A stretch of 64,000 bases of DNA from Rahnella rivi. Its GTDB lineage: Bacteria > Pseudomonadota > Gammaproteobacteria > Enterobacterales > Enterobacteriaceae. The stretch's first letter is position 1. Every line of letters begins with the position of its first letter. A program made the translations under genes and the position numbers. This document shows positions 1-8,044 of the stretch, one piece after another. The stretch lies in assembly GCF_019049655.1 (NCBI RefSeq), contig NZ_JAFMOX010000055.1, forward strand, positions 102,270-166,269. The letters are read 5' to 3'. The notes under the pieces were generated by a model, which saw nothing but the letters and a program-made list of their open reading frames with translations, was not told where the DNA came from and did not search any database.

Positions 1-639
1 ACGAAAATAATACCCCCGCGACGCCCCTTCGATTTCAGCCGCCTCGGCAAGACGCGGATCGATTTGCTGCAACGCGGCGAGATAAAAAATCATGAAGAAT
101 CCCGCTTCACGCCATACCGAGACGGCCATCAGGCTGTACAGCGCGGTATCCGGCTGCCCGAGCCAGTTGACGGCGGGCAGAGAAAACAGCGCCAGCAGCT
201 TGTTGAGCAACCCGAGCTGCGGCGTGTAGAAAAACAGCCACAAATTGGCGATCGCCACCATCGGCAGTAAAGAAGGAATGAAGAAGGCCGCACGGGTCAC
301 GGCGTTACCGCGCAGGCGGCGGTTAACCGCCAGCGCCATCAGCAGCGCCAGCACGACAGACAGTGGAATGGTGATCGCCGCGTACAGCAGGTTGTTACGC
401 AGCGACAGCAGGAAAGTATCGTCGTCAAGCAAGGCGCGGTAGTTATCCAGCCCGACAAACTGCGCCGGATGCCCGTTGCGCGCGGCGCTGAACACGCTTT
501 CCCACAGCGTTGCCAGCATCGGGTAATGGGTAAACATCAGCAAAAAGCCCAGTGCCGGTAACAGCAGCAGGTAGCCATAAACCTGTAAAGACAACCCGCG
601 TGTGCGGGGTGCCGGTGCGACAGCGTGCAGAGTGCTCAT
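1..639 (-). CDS. ABC transporter permease, sugar/glycerol-phosphate type (3' end outside window)
   Basis: This is a MalF/UgpA-type inner-membrane permease subunit, and 213 codons are visible. After a short cytoplasmic N-terminus come hydrophobic segments typical of the family, and near the window edge the reading LAEAAEIEGAS matches the EAA loop that docks on the ATPase. The ATG at 639 lies 8 bases after the stop of the upstream binding-protein gene, so the two are probably cotranscribed. The C-terminus and any second permease gene lie beyond the left edge. The substrate is not shown by this subunit. Confidence 0.85.
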   Translation of the reverse strand, partial: MSTLHAVAPAPRTRGLSLQVYGYLLLLPALGFLLMFTHYPMLATLWESVFSAARNGHPAQFVGLDNYRALLDDDTFLLSLRNNLLYAAITIPLSVVLALLMALAVNRRLRGNAVTRAAFFIPSLLPMVAIANLWLFFYTPQLGLLNKLLALFSLPAVNWLGQPDTALYSLMAVSVWREAGFFMIFYLAALQQIDPRLAEAAEIEGASRGYYFR

Positions 640-647
640 GCCGTTCC

Positions 648-1928
648 TTACTGGTACGGTTTCAACAGACGGTCAGCCTGTTTTTGCGCAGAACTGAGCG
701 CATCTGCCGGGGTTTTCGCCTGCGTCACGGCGGCTTCGATCGCATGGTTCATCAGTTCCTGGATCTGCACGCTGTTGTAGGTGGAAAGCTCAGGCTGGGA
801 ATATTTCAGCTGTTCACGGGCAACCAGCGCCTGTGGCACTTTTTTTACGTACTCCTGCATCACTGGTGTTTCCCACGCGGCAGGAGACGTCGCGACATAA
901 CCGGTCGCGATACTCCAGCGGGCAGCCTGTTCAGGCGCGGAGACCCAGCGGATAAACGCCATCGCCGCTTTCTGCTGTTCCGGCGTGGTATTTTTGAAGA
1001 CGTACAGGTTACCGCCGCCGGTCGGGCTGCCGCGCCGGGTTTTCTCAGGCAGCATCGCCACGCCGAACGGGAATTTCGCGTTGTCGCGCACGGTAGTCAG
1101 GTTACCGGTGGTGGTGACCATCATCGCGGTTTTACCGTCGATAAAGTCCTGCGGCGTAGTGCCCCAGGCAATCGCGCCTTTAGGCGATACCGCGTCTTTC
1201 TGTGCCAGATCGGTCAGCCACTGTAAGGCTTCGACGTTAGCCGGCGTGTCGAAGGTGACCGCCGTGCCTTTGCCGTTATCAAGATGGCTGCCGTTAGTGG
1301 CGGCGATCCCCTGGAAGTTCCAGTAGCCGTTTGGCGTGGAAGGGATCTCGATGCCCCACTGTTTGACGTCGTTACCGTCGCGGATCACCAGTTTCTTGCC
1401 GAAATCCACCACCTGCTGCCAGTTGGCCGGTGGCGTGTCGCCGTTCAGACCGGCTTTCTCAAACGCCTGCTTGTTCCAGTACAACACCACGGTCGAACGC
1501 TGGAACGGAATGCTCCACACTTTGTCCTGAATGTGGCGGATAAACGCCGGATAGAAGCCGTCGATCCACTTTTTGCCCTCGGCGTCATTGGCCAGATCGC
1601 TGACCGGCAGGATCGCGCCCGCGTCAATCAGGGAATAGGCTTCGATATCACCGATCACCGCGATTTGCGGCGCATTGCCACCGCGAAACGCGGTCAGCGC
1701 TTTGGTGACGGTGGTGGCGTAATCACCGGTATATACCGGCTGAATGCTGATGTCCGGATGGGTTTTCTGGAAGTCTTCCACCAGGGTATCTACCGTATGG
1801 CTGATTTTGCCGCCAACGGCGATCGGGTAATACATTTGCAATTTAACCGGGTCAGCCGCAAATGCGGAGGTGCCGGTGATCAACAACAATGCAGTGGCAA
1901 GGCGTGAGAAACGATGAGCAGGTGACAT
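648..1928 (-). CDS. Extracellular solute-binding protein, UgpB-like
   Basis: This periplasmic binding protein of an ABC importer has 426 residues, the usual length of family 1 (UgpB/MalE-type) binding proteins. Residues 1-24 form a Sec signal peptide ending in SAFA. The mature part starts with a short beta strand, and the segment TKALTAFRGGNAP resembles the same region of E. coli UgpB. It lies between the ATPase gene (65-base gap) and the permease gene (8-base gap) in one operon. The ligand is probably a glycerol phosphoester or an oligosaccharide, but the sequence does not settle which. Confidence 0.85.
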   Translation of the reverse strand: MSPAHRFSRLATALLLITGTSAFAADPVKLQMYYPIAVGGKISHTVDTLVEDFQKTHPDISIQPVYTGDYATTVTKALTAFRGGNAPQIAVIGDIEAYSLIDAGAILPVSDLANDAEGKKWIDGFYPAFIRHIQDKVWSIPFQRSTVVLYWNKQAFEKAGLNGDTPPANWQQVVDFGKKLVIRDGNDVKQWGIEIPSTPNGYWNFQGIAATNGSHLDNGKGTAVTFDTPANVEALQWLTDLAQKDAVSPKGAIAWGTTPQDFIDGKTAMMVTTTGNLTTVRDNAKFPFGVAMLPEKTRRGSPTGGGNLYVFKNTTPEQQKAAMAFIRWVSAPEQAARWSIATGYVATSPAAWETPVMQEYVKKVPQALVAREQLKYSQPELSTYNSVQIQELMNHAIEAAVTQAKTPADALSSAQKQADRLLKPYQ

Positions 1929-1993
1929 GATTTTCCCTTTGGCATTTAACCGTGTTGTGAAGTCAAAAAATGAATAAAAACAAAAGGTACAAA

Positions 1994-3094
1994 TTACACA
2001 GCGACTTTATTTTCTGAGGGTAAACAGGCACGTTCAGCGCGATAACAGCGCTTGCCGCCCGCCGTGAAGAAAAAATACTGTGCGCCGGTTGCCCATTGCA
2101 GCCCGACCGCCTGGCCTTCGGCAAAGCGGCGCATACCGGCGACTTTCACGGTCAGCGGCTCCGGGTATCCGGCCAGCGCGCACACCACCAGGGTGTCGGC
2201 CCCCATGTATTCGTGGCTGATGACCAGCGCGGTAAGACCGGCGTGCGCCGCGTCGGTCAGCTGAATATCTTCAGCCCGCAGCCCGAGACTGAGCGCCTCG
2301 TCCGGATGTTCCACCACCGGTACCGGCATGCTGGCGAGATAATGATGCGCACCGCGATGCACCAGCGGCAGGATATTCATCGGCGGCGCACCAATGAACT
2401 GCGCAGCGAAAATGCTGGTTGGGTTGTTATAGAGGTTGTCCGGCGTGTCGTGCTGCTCGATGCAGCCGTCATTAAGCAGAATGATTTTATCGGCCATGCT
2501 CATGGCTTCCGTCTGGTCATGGGTGACATAAACCATCGTCAGACCGAGCTTTTTCTGAATCGCGCGGATTTCGCGGCGCATGCTCTGGCGCAGTTTGGCG
2601 TCAAGATTGGACAGCGGTTCATCCATCAGGCAGAGCTTATTATTGGCGATGACCGCCCGCCCGAGCGCCACGCGCTGCTGCTGTCCGCCGGAAAGCTGCG
2701 ACGGCAACCGGTCAAGCAGTTGATCCAACTCCATCAGTTTACCGACCTCAGCCAGACGGGCGGCGAAATGGCGCTTGTCTTCCCCCCGTGCCCGCAGGCC
2801 GAACAGCAGATTTTCGCGCACGCTCATGTGCGGGAAAAGCGCATAGGACTGAAAGACCATCGACAGTTTGCGCTGCGACGGCGAGAGCGCGGTGACATCC
2901 TCCTGACGGAAATAAATCGTCCCGCTGTCGGCAGACTCCAGCCCGGCGATAGTGCGCAGCATGGTGGATTTACCGCAGCCCGACGGCCCCAGTAACGCAA
3001 TGAAATCGCCCTCTTCCACATCAAAACTGATGTCGTTAAGTGCGACCTTGTTTCCCCATGATTTCTGGATGTGATGGAGTGATAAATAGCTCAT
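1994..3094 (-). CDS. ABC transporter ATP-binding protein, UgpC/MalK family
   Basis: This is the ATPase subunit of the importer encoded just downstream, with 366 residues. The Walker A motif GPSGCGKST lies near residues 36-44, followed by the signature LSGGQQQR near 134, the Walker B segment LCLMDEPLSNLD and the switch histidine in YVTHDQTEA. The C-terminal third is the TOBE-type regulatory domain of the MalK/UgpC group. It is the first gene of the three-gene set and is divergent from hslJ, so its promoter must lie between 3095 and 3300. MalK-type ATPases can serve several importers, so it does not define the substrate. Confidence 0.88.
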   Translation of the reverse strand: MSYLSLHHIQKSWGNKVALNDISFDVEEGDFIALLGPSGCGKSTMLRTIAGLESADSGTIYFRQEDVTALSPSQRKLSMVFQSYALFPHMSVRENLLFGLRARGEDKRHFAARLAEVGKLMELDQLLDRLPSQLSGGQQQRVALGRAVIANNKLCLMDEPLSNLDAKLRQSMRREIRAIQKKLGLTMVYVTHDQTEAMSMADKIILLNDGCIEQHDTPDNLYNNPTSIFAAQFIGAPPMNILPLVHRGAHHYLASMPVPVVEHPDEALSLGLRAEDIQLTDAAHAGLTALVISHEYMGADTLVVCALAGYPEPLTVKVAGMRRFAEGQAVGLQWATGAQYFFFTAGGKRCYRAERACLPSENKVAV

Positions 3095-3331
3095 GCCCGT
3101 AATGCATCTCTGTGACCGAGGATGGGCATAACCTAGCGGGGTAAAATGACGGTTTTATGATGTGCAGATGACAGGGGGAATACGGGCAGAACGGGCGCAG
3201 TGGCTCTCCCAGGCCAATCTGGCCTTTAACATCCTTATTCATTCACGCTACAATAGAATTGAAAATTACGCATTATCCAGATGAATCTATTGCATCGGAG
3301 AATGTGAATGGAATATTTCTCAGGAGAGAAG

Positions 3332-3754
3332 ATGAAAAAGGCACTGTTTATTCTGGCGACAGCCATCACACTGAGTGCATGCAGCATGGGTCAGGACACC
3401 ACCGTGAAACAACACGATTTACAGCATCACCGGTTTGAACTGCTGAGCGTTGACGGGCAGACCGTTCCGGCGGCGCAGGGGCGTATTCCGGAGATCGAGT
3501 TTGGCGAGAAAATGCACGTTTCCGGCAAAATGTGTAATAACTTCTTCGGCCAGGGCGAGTTGCAAAACAACGTGCTGACCGTGAAAGGGCTGGCCTCCAC
3601 CCGGATGCTGTGCAGCGACGAGAATCTGAACAAATGGGATCAGGTGATAGGTGATGTGCTCAGTCATGGCGCAGCAGTGACCTTGCAGGATCACAAAATG
3701 ATCCTGACACAGGGCAAACATACGCTGATTTATCGCCTCAAAGACCGGATGTAA
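3332..3754 (+). CDS. hslJ: Heat-inducible lipoprotein HslJ
   Basis: This is a 140-residue META-domain lipoprotein. The start at 3332 is preferred over an in-frame ATG at 3308 because AGGAGAG lies just before it and because MKKALFILAT begins a normal lipoprotein signal peptide with lipobox LSAC. Two further cysteines (in KMCNNFF and RMLCSDE) are typical of HslJ. In E. coli hslJ is heat-inducible and linked to novobiocin resistance. The order hslJ, ydbJ, nifJ matches E. coli and supports the assignment. Confidence 0.88.
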   Translation: MKKALFILATAITLSACSMGQDTTVKQHDLQHHRFELLSVDGQTVPAAQGRIPEIEFGEKMHVSGKMCNNFFGQGELQNNVLTVKGLASTRMLCSDENLNKWDQVIGDVLSHGAAVTLQDHKMILTQGKHTLIYRLKDRM

Positions 3755-3833
3755 TCCCGTTTGGGATCAGGTCTGAGCAACAAGTAACATCATGCCCCGG
3801 AAGCTCACCAAGGTCAGTGACTGGGGTAAAAGC

Positions 3834-3878
3834 TTAGCCTGCGGTACATTAGCCTGCGGTACATTAGCCTGCAGTACA
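3834..3878 (-). repeat. Three tandem 15-bp copies of the ydbJ 3' end
   Basis: Units lie at 3834-3848, 3849-3863 and 3864-3878. On the minus strand each reads TGT-ACN-GCA-GGC-TAA, that is Cys-Thr-Ala-Gly-stop. The 3864-3878 unit is the true end of ydbJ and differs from the two downstream copies at one base. The two extra copies repeat the last four codons and the stop, in frame, after the gene. Confidence 0.9.
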
Positions 3879-4148
3879 ACGGCCCTGCATCAACGCGCTT
3901 TCAGAGCACTGACGGCCATTCGCCATTGAACACATCCCGACGCGGCTGCCGTCAAGCTGAGGAGCCAGTCGCAATTGTCCGCCTGCCATAGAACAGGCAG
4001 CAAACGCCGGGCTGTCCATATTCACGGTGCGCTGGCCAACATTCACGCTGTTGCCTTTTTGTGGAACATCAGCCGACTCTTCGTGGCTGCTGCATGCGGA
4101 TAACACCAGCACGCCGGTGGCCAGTAACACGCGAAACGCAGTGATCAT
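3864..4148 (-). CDS. ydbJ: DUF333 lipoprotein YdbJ
   Basis: This small outer-membrane-type lipoprotein has 94 residues. It starts with a signal peptide and lipobox LSAC, followed by a linker and then a DUF333 domain with conserved cysteines (AACSMAGG, GMCSMANG, RQCSES, GRC). Its function is unknown in all species. An AGGAGCAGGA ribosome site precedes the ATG at 4148. Its place between hslJ and nifJ is the same as in E. coli. The 3' end has been tandemly triplicated, with the stop codon inside each unit. Confidence 0.85.
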   Translation of the reverse strand: MITAFRVLLATGVLVLSACSSHEESADVPQKGNSVNVGQRTVNMDSPAFAACSMAGGQLRLAPQLDGSRVGMCSMANGRQCSESALMQGRCTAG

Positions 4149-4452
4149 CTGTCCTGCTCCTGAATAGTGCGATATAGCGGGGAATTATAGAACGGTCATC
4201 ATATCCGACGTTTTTCGTCTGCGTCGAGCCTTCCGGCGAAAGAACATCAACTTTTTCCTAAAAATCGGGGTTTTGTTCATAAACAGAAACACTTTCGCTT
4301 CCCGCACGGCCCATTCATTCACCTGACTAATAAAAAACCTTGCACACAATCAGGATAAATTGATTATTCCGCCCTCTGCTAAGCTTTTATCATTCTTGCC
4401 GGTAAAACCGCATATTTACCGGCCTGTTTTGTGAGCAAGCAAAGGGTATTCC
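4149..4452. promoter_or_regulatory. Divergent ydbJ/nifJ regulatory region with 5' UTR hairpin
   Basis: These 304 bases separate two divergent genes and hold no coding ORF that I trust. The clearest element is a hairpin at 4398-4423: a perfect 9-bp stem, GCCGGTAAA pairing with TTTACCGGC around an 8-base loop. It is followed by CTGTTTT and ends 29 bases before the nifJ start codon. It may act as a leader structure or weak attenuator for nifJ. I see no convincing FNR box here. Confidence 0.45.
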
Positions 4453-7400
4453 ATGATCACCACTGACGGTAATAACGCAGTCGCTTCCGTGGCTTATCGC
4501 ACTAACGAAGTCATTGCCATCTATCCGATCACGCCGAGTTCTACCATGGCCGAAATTGCCGGTGCCTGGTCAGGCGAAGGAAAGAAAAATTTGTGGGGCG
4601 ATGTCCCGACGGTAATGGAAATGCAGTCCGAGGCCGGCGCGATTTCCACCGTCCACGGCGCGTTGCAGACCGGCGCATTATCGACCTCTTTCACCTCGTC
4701 GCAGGGTCTGTTGCTGATGATCCCGGTTCTGTACAAACTGGCCGGTCAGCTGACGCCGTTTGTATTGCACGTCGCCGCCCGTACCGTGGCGACGCACGCG
4801 CTGTCGATATTTGGCGATCACTCCGACGTTATGGCGGTACGCCAGACTGGCTGCGCCCTGCTCTCTGCCGCCAGTGTGCAGGAAGCCCAGGATTTCGCGC
4901 TGATTTCGCAGGTCGCCAGCCTCAACAGCCGCGTGCCGTTTATCCATTTCTTCGACGGTTTCCGCACCTCGCATGAAATCAATAAAATTGCCCCGCTGAG
5001 TGACGATACCCTCCAGCAGATGCTGCCGCAGGCGCAGATTGACGCCCACCGCGCCCGCGCACTTTCACCTGATCATCCGGTGATCCGTGGCACCTCCGCT
5101 AACCCGGACACGTATTTCCAGTCGCGTGAAGCCACCAATCCTTACTACAACGCCACCTGCCAGCATGTTATTGACGCAATGAATGCATTTGCCGCCCTCA
5201 CCGGCCGCGAATATAAGCCGTTCGACTATGTCGGCGATCCGCAGGCCGAACGGGTGATCGTCCTTATGGGCTCCGGCATTGGCACCGCAGAAGAAGTGAT
5301 CGAAACCCTGAATGCGCGGGGCGAGAAAGTCGGCGTGCTGAAAGTGCGTTTGTACCGCCCGTTCAGTGCCGGACATCTGTTGTCCGTGCTGCCGCAAACG
5401 GTGAAAAACATTGCGGTGCTCGATCGCACCAAAGAGCCGGGCTCGCTGGCCGAGCCGTTGTACCTGGACGTGATGACCGCGCTGGCCGAAGCCTATTCGC
5501 GTGGCGAACGTGATTCGCTGCCGAAAGTGATCGGTGGCCGTTACGGATTATCCTCGAAAGAGTTCGGCCCGGACTGCGTGATGTCAGTATTTCGCGAACT
5601 GTCGCTGAGCCAGCCGCGCCCGCGCTTTACTGTCGGCATTTATGACGACGTCACCGGGTTGTCCCTGCCGGTAACAGAAGAAGAGTTGCCGGAGCGCGCC
5701 TCTCTGGAAGCGTTGTTCTACGGGCTGGGCAGCGACGGCTCGGTGTCGGCGACCAAAAACAACATCAAAATCATCGGTAACAGCACGCCGATGTACGCGC
5801 AGGGTTACTTCGTTTACGACTCCAAAAAGGCCGGAGGCCTGACGGTGTCGCACTTGCGCGTCAGCCAATCTCCGATCAAGTCTGCCTATCTGGTGACGCA
5901 GGCGCATTTCGTGGCGTGTCATCAGTGGCAGTTTATCGATCTTTACCAGATGGCAGAGCGCCTGCGTCATGGCGGTATTTTCCTGTTGAATACGCCATTC
6001 AGCGCCGATGAAGTCTGGGCGCGGCTGCCGCTGGAAGTGCAGGCGACCCTGCATCAGCGTGAAGCCCGTTTCTACGTGATCAACGCCGCCAAAATTGCCC
6101 GGGAATGTAAACTCGGCGCACGCATTAATACCGTCATGCAGATGGCGTTCTTCCACCTGACGCAGATCCTGCCGGGTGACGAAGCGCTGAAAGAATTGCA
6201 GGGTGCAATCGCCCGCAGCTACAGCAGCAAAGGCGAAGACGTGGTGACCCGCAACTGGATGGCGCTCGGGGCAACGCTGGAAGAACTGGTTGCCGTGCCG
6301 TTGCAGCCCATTCCTGAAAACCCGCGCAAACGCCCGCCGATCGTCTCCGATGCCGCACCGGACTTTGTGAAAACGGTGACCGCCGCGATGCTGGCAGGTC
6401 TTGGCGATGCGCTGCCGGTTTCGGCGTTCCCGCCGGACGGCACCTGGCCAACCGGCACCACGCAGTGGGAAAAACGCAACATTGCCGAAGAAGTGCCGAT
6501 CTGGAAACCGGATTTGTGTACCCAGTGCAACCACTGCGTCGCCGCCTGCCCGCATTCGGCGATCCGCGCCAAAGTGGTTCAGCCTGAATACCTGGACGCT
6601 GCGCCGTCTGCACTGCAATCGCTGGATGTGAAATCCCGCGATATGCGCGGCCAGAAATACGTGTTGCAGGTCGCACCGGAAGACTGCACCGGCTGTAATC
6701 TGTGCGTCGAAGTCTGCCCGGCGAAAGATCGTCAGGATCCGTCGATCAAAGCCATTAACATGGCGGATCGCATTGAGCATCTGGAGGAAGAACGCGAAAA
6801 CTACGACTTCTTCCTCAAACTGCCGGAGATTGATCAAAGCACGCTGGAACGCATCGACATCCGCACGTCGCAGCTGATCACGCCGCTGTTTGAGTATTCC
6901 GGTGCCTGCTCCGGCTGTGGCGAAACGCCGTACATCAAACTGATTACCCAGCTGTATGGCGACCGCTTGCTGATCGCCAACGCCACCGGTTGTTCCTCGA
7001 TTTACGGCGGTAACCTGCCGTCCACGCCTTACACCACCAACGCCGAAGGCCGTGGTCCGGCCTGGGCGAACTCGCTGTTTGAAGATAACGCCGAGTTCGG
7101 TCTGGGCTTCCGGCTGACGGTTGATCAGCACCGCCGCCGCGTGCTGCGCTTAGTCGCCTCGCTGGAGGAACATATTCCGGCGGACGTCTTAGGCGGCCTG
7201 CGCGATGACACTTCCACGCCGGAAGTGAAACGCGAACACGTCACGGCGCTGCGTAAAATTCTGGCAGACATCGACACGCCGGACGCACGGCAGCTGGCAA
7301 CGGACGCCGATTATCTGGTGGATAAATCCATCTGGCTGATTGGCGGCGACGGCTGGGCGTATGACATTGGTTTCGGCGGGCTGGATCACGTGTTGAGCCT

Positions 7401-7977
7401 GACGGAAAACGTCAACGTGCTGGTGCTCGATACCCAGTGTTATTCCAACACCGGCGGACAGCAGTCGAAAGCCACCCCGCTCGGCGCGGTGACGAAATTC
7501 GCCGAACAGGGCAAACGCAAATCGCGTAAAGATCTGGGTGTCAGCATGATGATGTACGGCCATGTTTACGTCGCGCAGATTTCCCTCGGTGCGCAGCTCA
7601 ACCAGACCGTCAAAGCCATTCAGGAAGCCGAAGCCTATCCGGGGCCGTCGCTGATTATCGCGTACAGCCCGTGCGAGGAACACGGCTATGATCTGGCACT
7701 CAGCCACGATCAGATGAAACAGCTGACCACCACCGGTTTCTGGCCGCTGTACCGCTTCGACCCGCGTCGTGTGGAAGAAGGGAAACCGGCGCTGGCGCTC
7801 GACTCAAGGCCACCATCCAGCGGGCTGACTGACACGCTCAATAACGAGCAGCGTTTCAGAAGGCTGAATGCACAGCAGCCGGAAGTCGCGGAAATGTTGT
7901 ATGCCGCAGCGGAGAAAGAGTTGCAGCAGAAATATGATTTTCTGGCGATGCTGGCAGGGAAGAAAACGGAGTCTTAA
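4453..7977 (+). CDS. nifJ: Pyruvate:flavodoxin/ferredoxin oxidoreductase (YdbK type)
   Basis: This cytoplasmic thiamine-diphosphate enzyme oxidises pyruvate to acetyl-CoA and CO2 and passes electrons to flavodoxin or ferredoxin. Its 1174 residues equal the E. coli YdbK length, and it is nearly collinear with it. The N-terminal pyrimidine-binding domain has AIYPITPSSTMAE. Two [4Fe-4S] motifs, CTQCNHCVAACP and CTGCNLCVEVCP, lie in the middle third. CSGCGE and the TDP-binding region GGDGWAYDIGFGG follow. No nif genes are nearby, so a general or oxidative-stress role as in E. coli is likelier than nitrogenase support, although some Rahnella fix nitrogen. Confidence 0.95.
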   Translation: MITTDGNNAVASVAYRTNEVIAIYPITPSSTMAEIAGAWSGEGKKNLWGDVPTVMEMQSEAGAISTVHGALQTGALSTSFTSSQGLLLMIPVLYKLAGQLTPFVLHVAARTVATHALSIFGDHSDVMAVRQTGCALLSAASVQEAQDFALISQVASLNSRVPFIHFFDGFRTSHEINKIAPLSDDTLQQMLPQAQIDAHRARALSPDHPVIRGTSANPDTYFQSREATNPYYNATCQHVIDAMNAFAALTGREYKPFDYVGDPQAERVIVLMGSGIGTAEEVIETLNARGEKVGVLKVRLYRPFSAGHLLSVLPQTVKNIAVLDRTKEPGSLAEPLYLDVMTALAEAYSRGERDSLPKVIGGRYGLSSKEFGPDCVMSVFRELSLSQPRPRFTVGIYDDVTGLSLPVTEEELPERASLEALFYGLGSDGSVSATKNNIKIIGNSTPMYAQGYFVYDSKKAGGLTVSHLRVSQSPIKSAYLVTQAHFVACHQWQFIDLYQMAERLRHGGIFLLNTPFSADEVWARLPLEVQATLHQREARFYVINAAKIARECKLGARINTVMQMAFFHLTQILPGDEALKELQGAIARSYSSKGEDVVTRNWMALGATLEELVAVPLQPIPENPRKRPPIVSDAAPDFVKTVTAAMLAGLGDALPVSAFPPDGTWPTGTTQWEKRNIAEEVPIWKPDLCTQCNHCVAACPHSAIRAKVVQPEYLDAAPSALQSLDVKSRDMRGQKYVLQVAPEDCTGCNLCVEVCPAKDRQDPSIKAINMADRIEHLEEERENYDFFLKLPEIDQSTLERIDIRTSQLITPLFEYSGACSGCGETPYIKLITQLYGDRLLIANATGCSSIYGGNLPSTPYTTNAEGRGPAWANSLFEDNAEFGLGFRLTVDQHRRRVLRLVASLEEHIPADVLGGLRDDTSTPEVKREHVTALRKILADIDTPDARQLATDADYLVDKSIWLIGGDGWAYDIGFGGLDHVLSLTENVNVLVLDTQCYSNTGGQQSKATPLGAVTKFAEQGKRKSRKDLGVSMMMYGHVYVAQISLGAQLNQTVKAIQEAEAYPGPSLIIAYSPCEEHGYDLALSHDQMKQLTTTGFWPLYRFDPRRVEEGKPALALDSRPPSSGLTDTLNNEQRFRRLNAQQPEVAEMLYAAAEKELQQKYDFLAMLAGKKTES

Positions 7978-7979
7978 GT

Positions 7980-8036
7980 CTCGCGGTAATAACCGGAGCC
8001 GCTGGTGGAATATAGCCCGCCAGCGGCAACCCACGA
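7980..8036 (+). repeat. Short partial copy of the 13-kb hairpin repeat
   Basis: Directly after nifJ, this segment shares GAATATAGCCCGC, AGCGGCA and flanking bases with the repeat at 13.68-13.74 kb. It then jumps to GGCAACCCACG, which also occurs at the far end of that repeat, so it looks like an internally deleted copy. It forms an 8-bp hairpin (GCCGCTGG/CCAGCGGC, 8000-8029), but no T-run follows, so it is not a classical terminator. Confidence 0.6.
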
Positions 8037-8044
8037 CCTGAAAA

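Noticed and set aside
3036..3242. 68-codon open frame upstream of the ABC ATPase gene
   Set aside because: Overlaps the ATPase start and promoter; no ribosome site or recognisable domain.
5584..7131. 515-codon open frame antisense to nifJ
   Set aside because: It mirrors a real, highly conserved gene in a GC-rich codon-3 pattern, and the predicted protein is Arg/Gln/His-rich without any domain.
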